Positions 6,808 to 6,834 of a DNA stretch of 6,834 nt are shown piece after piece (the stretch's first letter is position 1; each line of letters starts with the position of its first letter). The notes below the pieces were generated by a model. That model searched no databases and was not told the DNA's origin. It was given only the letters and a program-made list of their open reading frames with translations. The stretch is from Candidatus Margulisiibacteriota bacterium. GTDB taxonomy: Bacteria > Margulisbacteria > Termititenacia > Termititenacales > Termititenacaceae. A program made the translations under genes and the position numbers. The DNA is taken from assembly GCA_031267055.1 (NCBI GenBank), contig JAIRZV010000091.1:1-6834 (forward strand), in the 5' to 3' direction.

Positions 6808-6834
6808 TGAGTGAATTTATTTTTATAAATTGTC

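Noticed and set aside
6460..6810. 116-codon plus-strand open frame over the smpB region
   Set aside because: It is the antisense shadow of smpB, whose protein matches a conserved family along its whole length; the plus-strand translation shows no family features.

Overview
The window looks like a stretch of bacterial chromosome with intermediate GC content. The only recognisable housekeeping gene is smpB (trans-translation), encoded on the minus strand at the right end. Next to it lie a small integral membrane protein of the Sm_multidrug_ex type and two large proteins I do not recognise over their full length. The mix of a normal SmpB, very large Ala/Asn/Gln/Glu-rich orphan proteins and weak or missing Shine-Dalgarno sequences suggests an uncultivated candidate-phylum bacterium (something like Margulisbacteria would not surprise me). 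No phylogenetic marker here lets me prove that, so the taxonomic placement is a guess.

Layout: (1) 10-3489, plus strand, a 1159-residue protein, coiled-coil rich in its N-terminal quarter, with no known domain; its reading frame is open to the left edge, so the true start may lie outside the window. (2) 3490-3638, an intergenic gap dominated by a 77-nt hairpin-forming inverted repeat (two identical 20-bp outer arms plus a 6-bp inner stem), followed by a possible promoter. (3) 3639-4109, a GTG-started 156-residue membrane protein with the ELRxxIP and PLPGTGxWTG motifs. (4) 4110-4206, a short leader with a strong Shine-Dalgarno sequence. (5) 4207-6357, a 716-residue protein whose C-terminal half reads like a divergent caspase-like (clan CD) peptidase domain, with a GGHG histidine motif, a hydrophobic strand ending in NSC, and directly after it a textbook EF-hand/dockerin-type calcium-binding loop. 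(6) 6349-6789, minus strand, smpB, converging on gene 5 and overlapping its end by 9 nt. (7) 6790-6834, the smpB promoter region.

The first three genes point the same way, but their gaps (149 and 97 nt) contain a large hairpin and possible promoters, so they need not form one operon. I see no direct functional link between the two large proteins and smpB; smpB is probably just the neighbouring core gene. The most interesting item is the putative calcium-binding, caspase-like protein. No tRNA, rRNA, CRISPR array, insertion sequence or integrase gene was seen.
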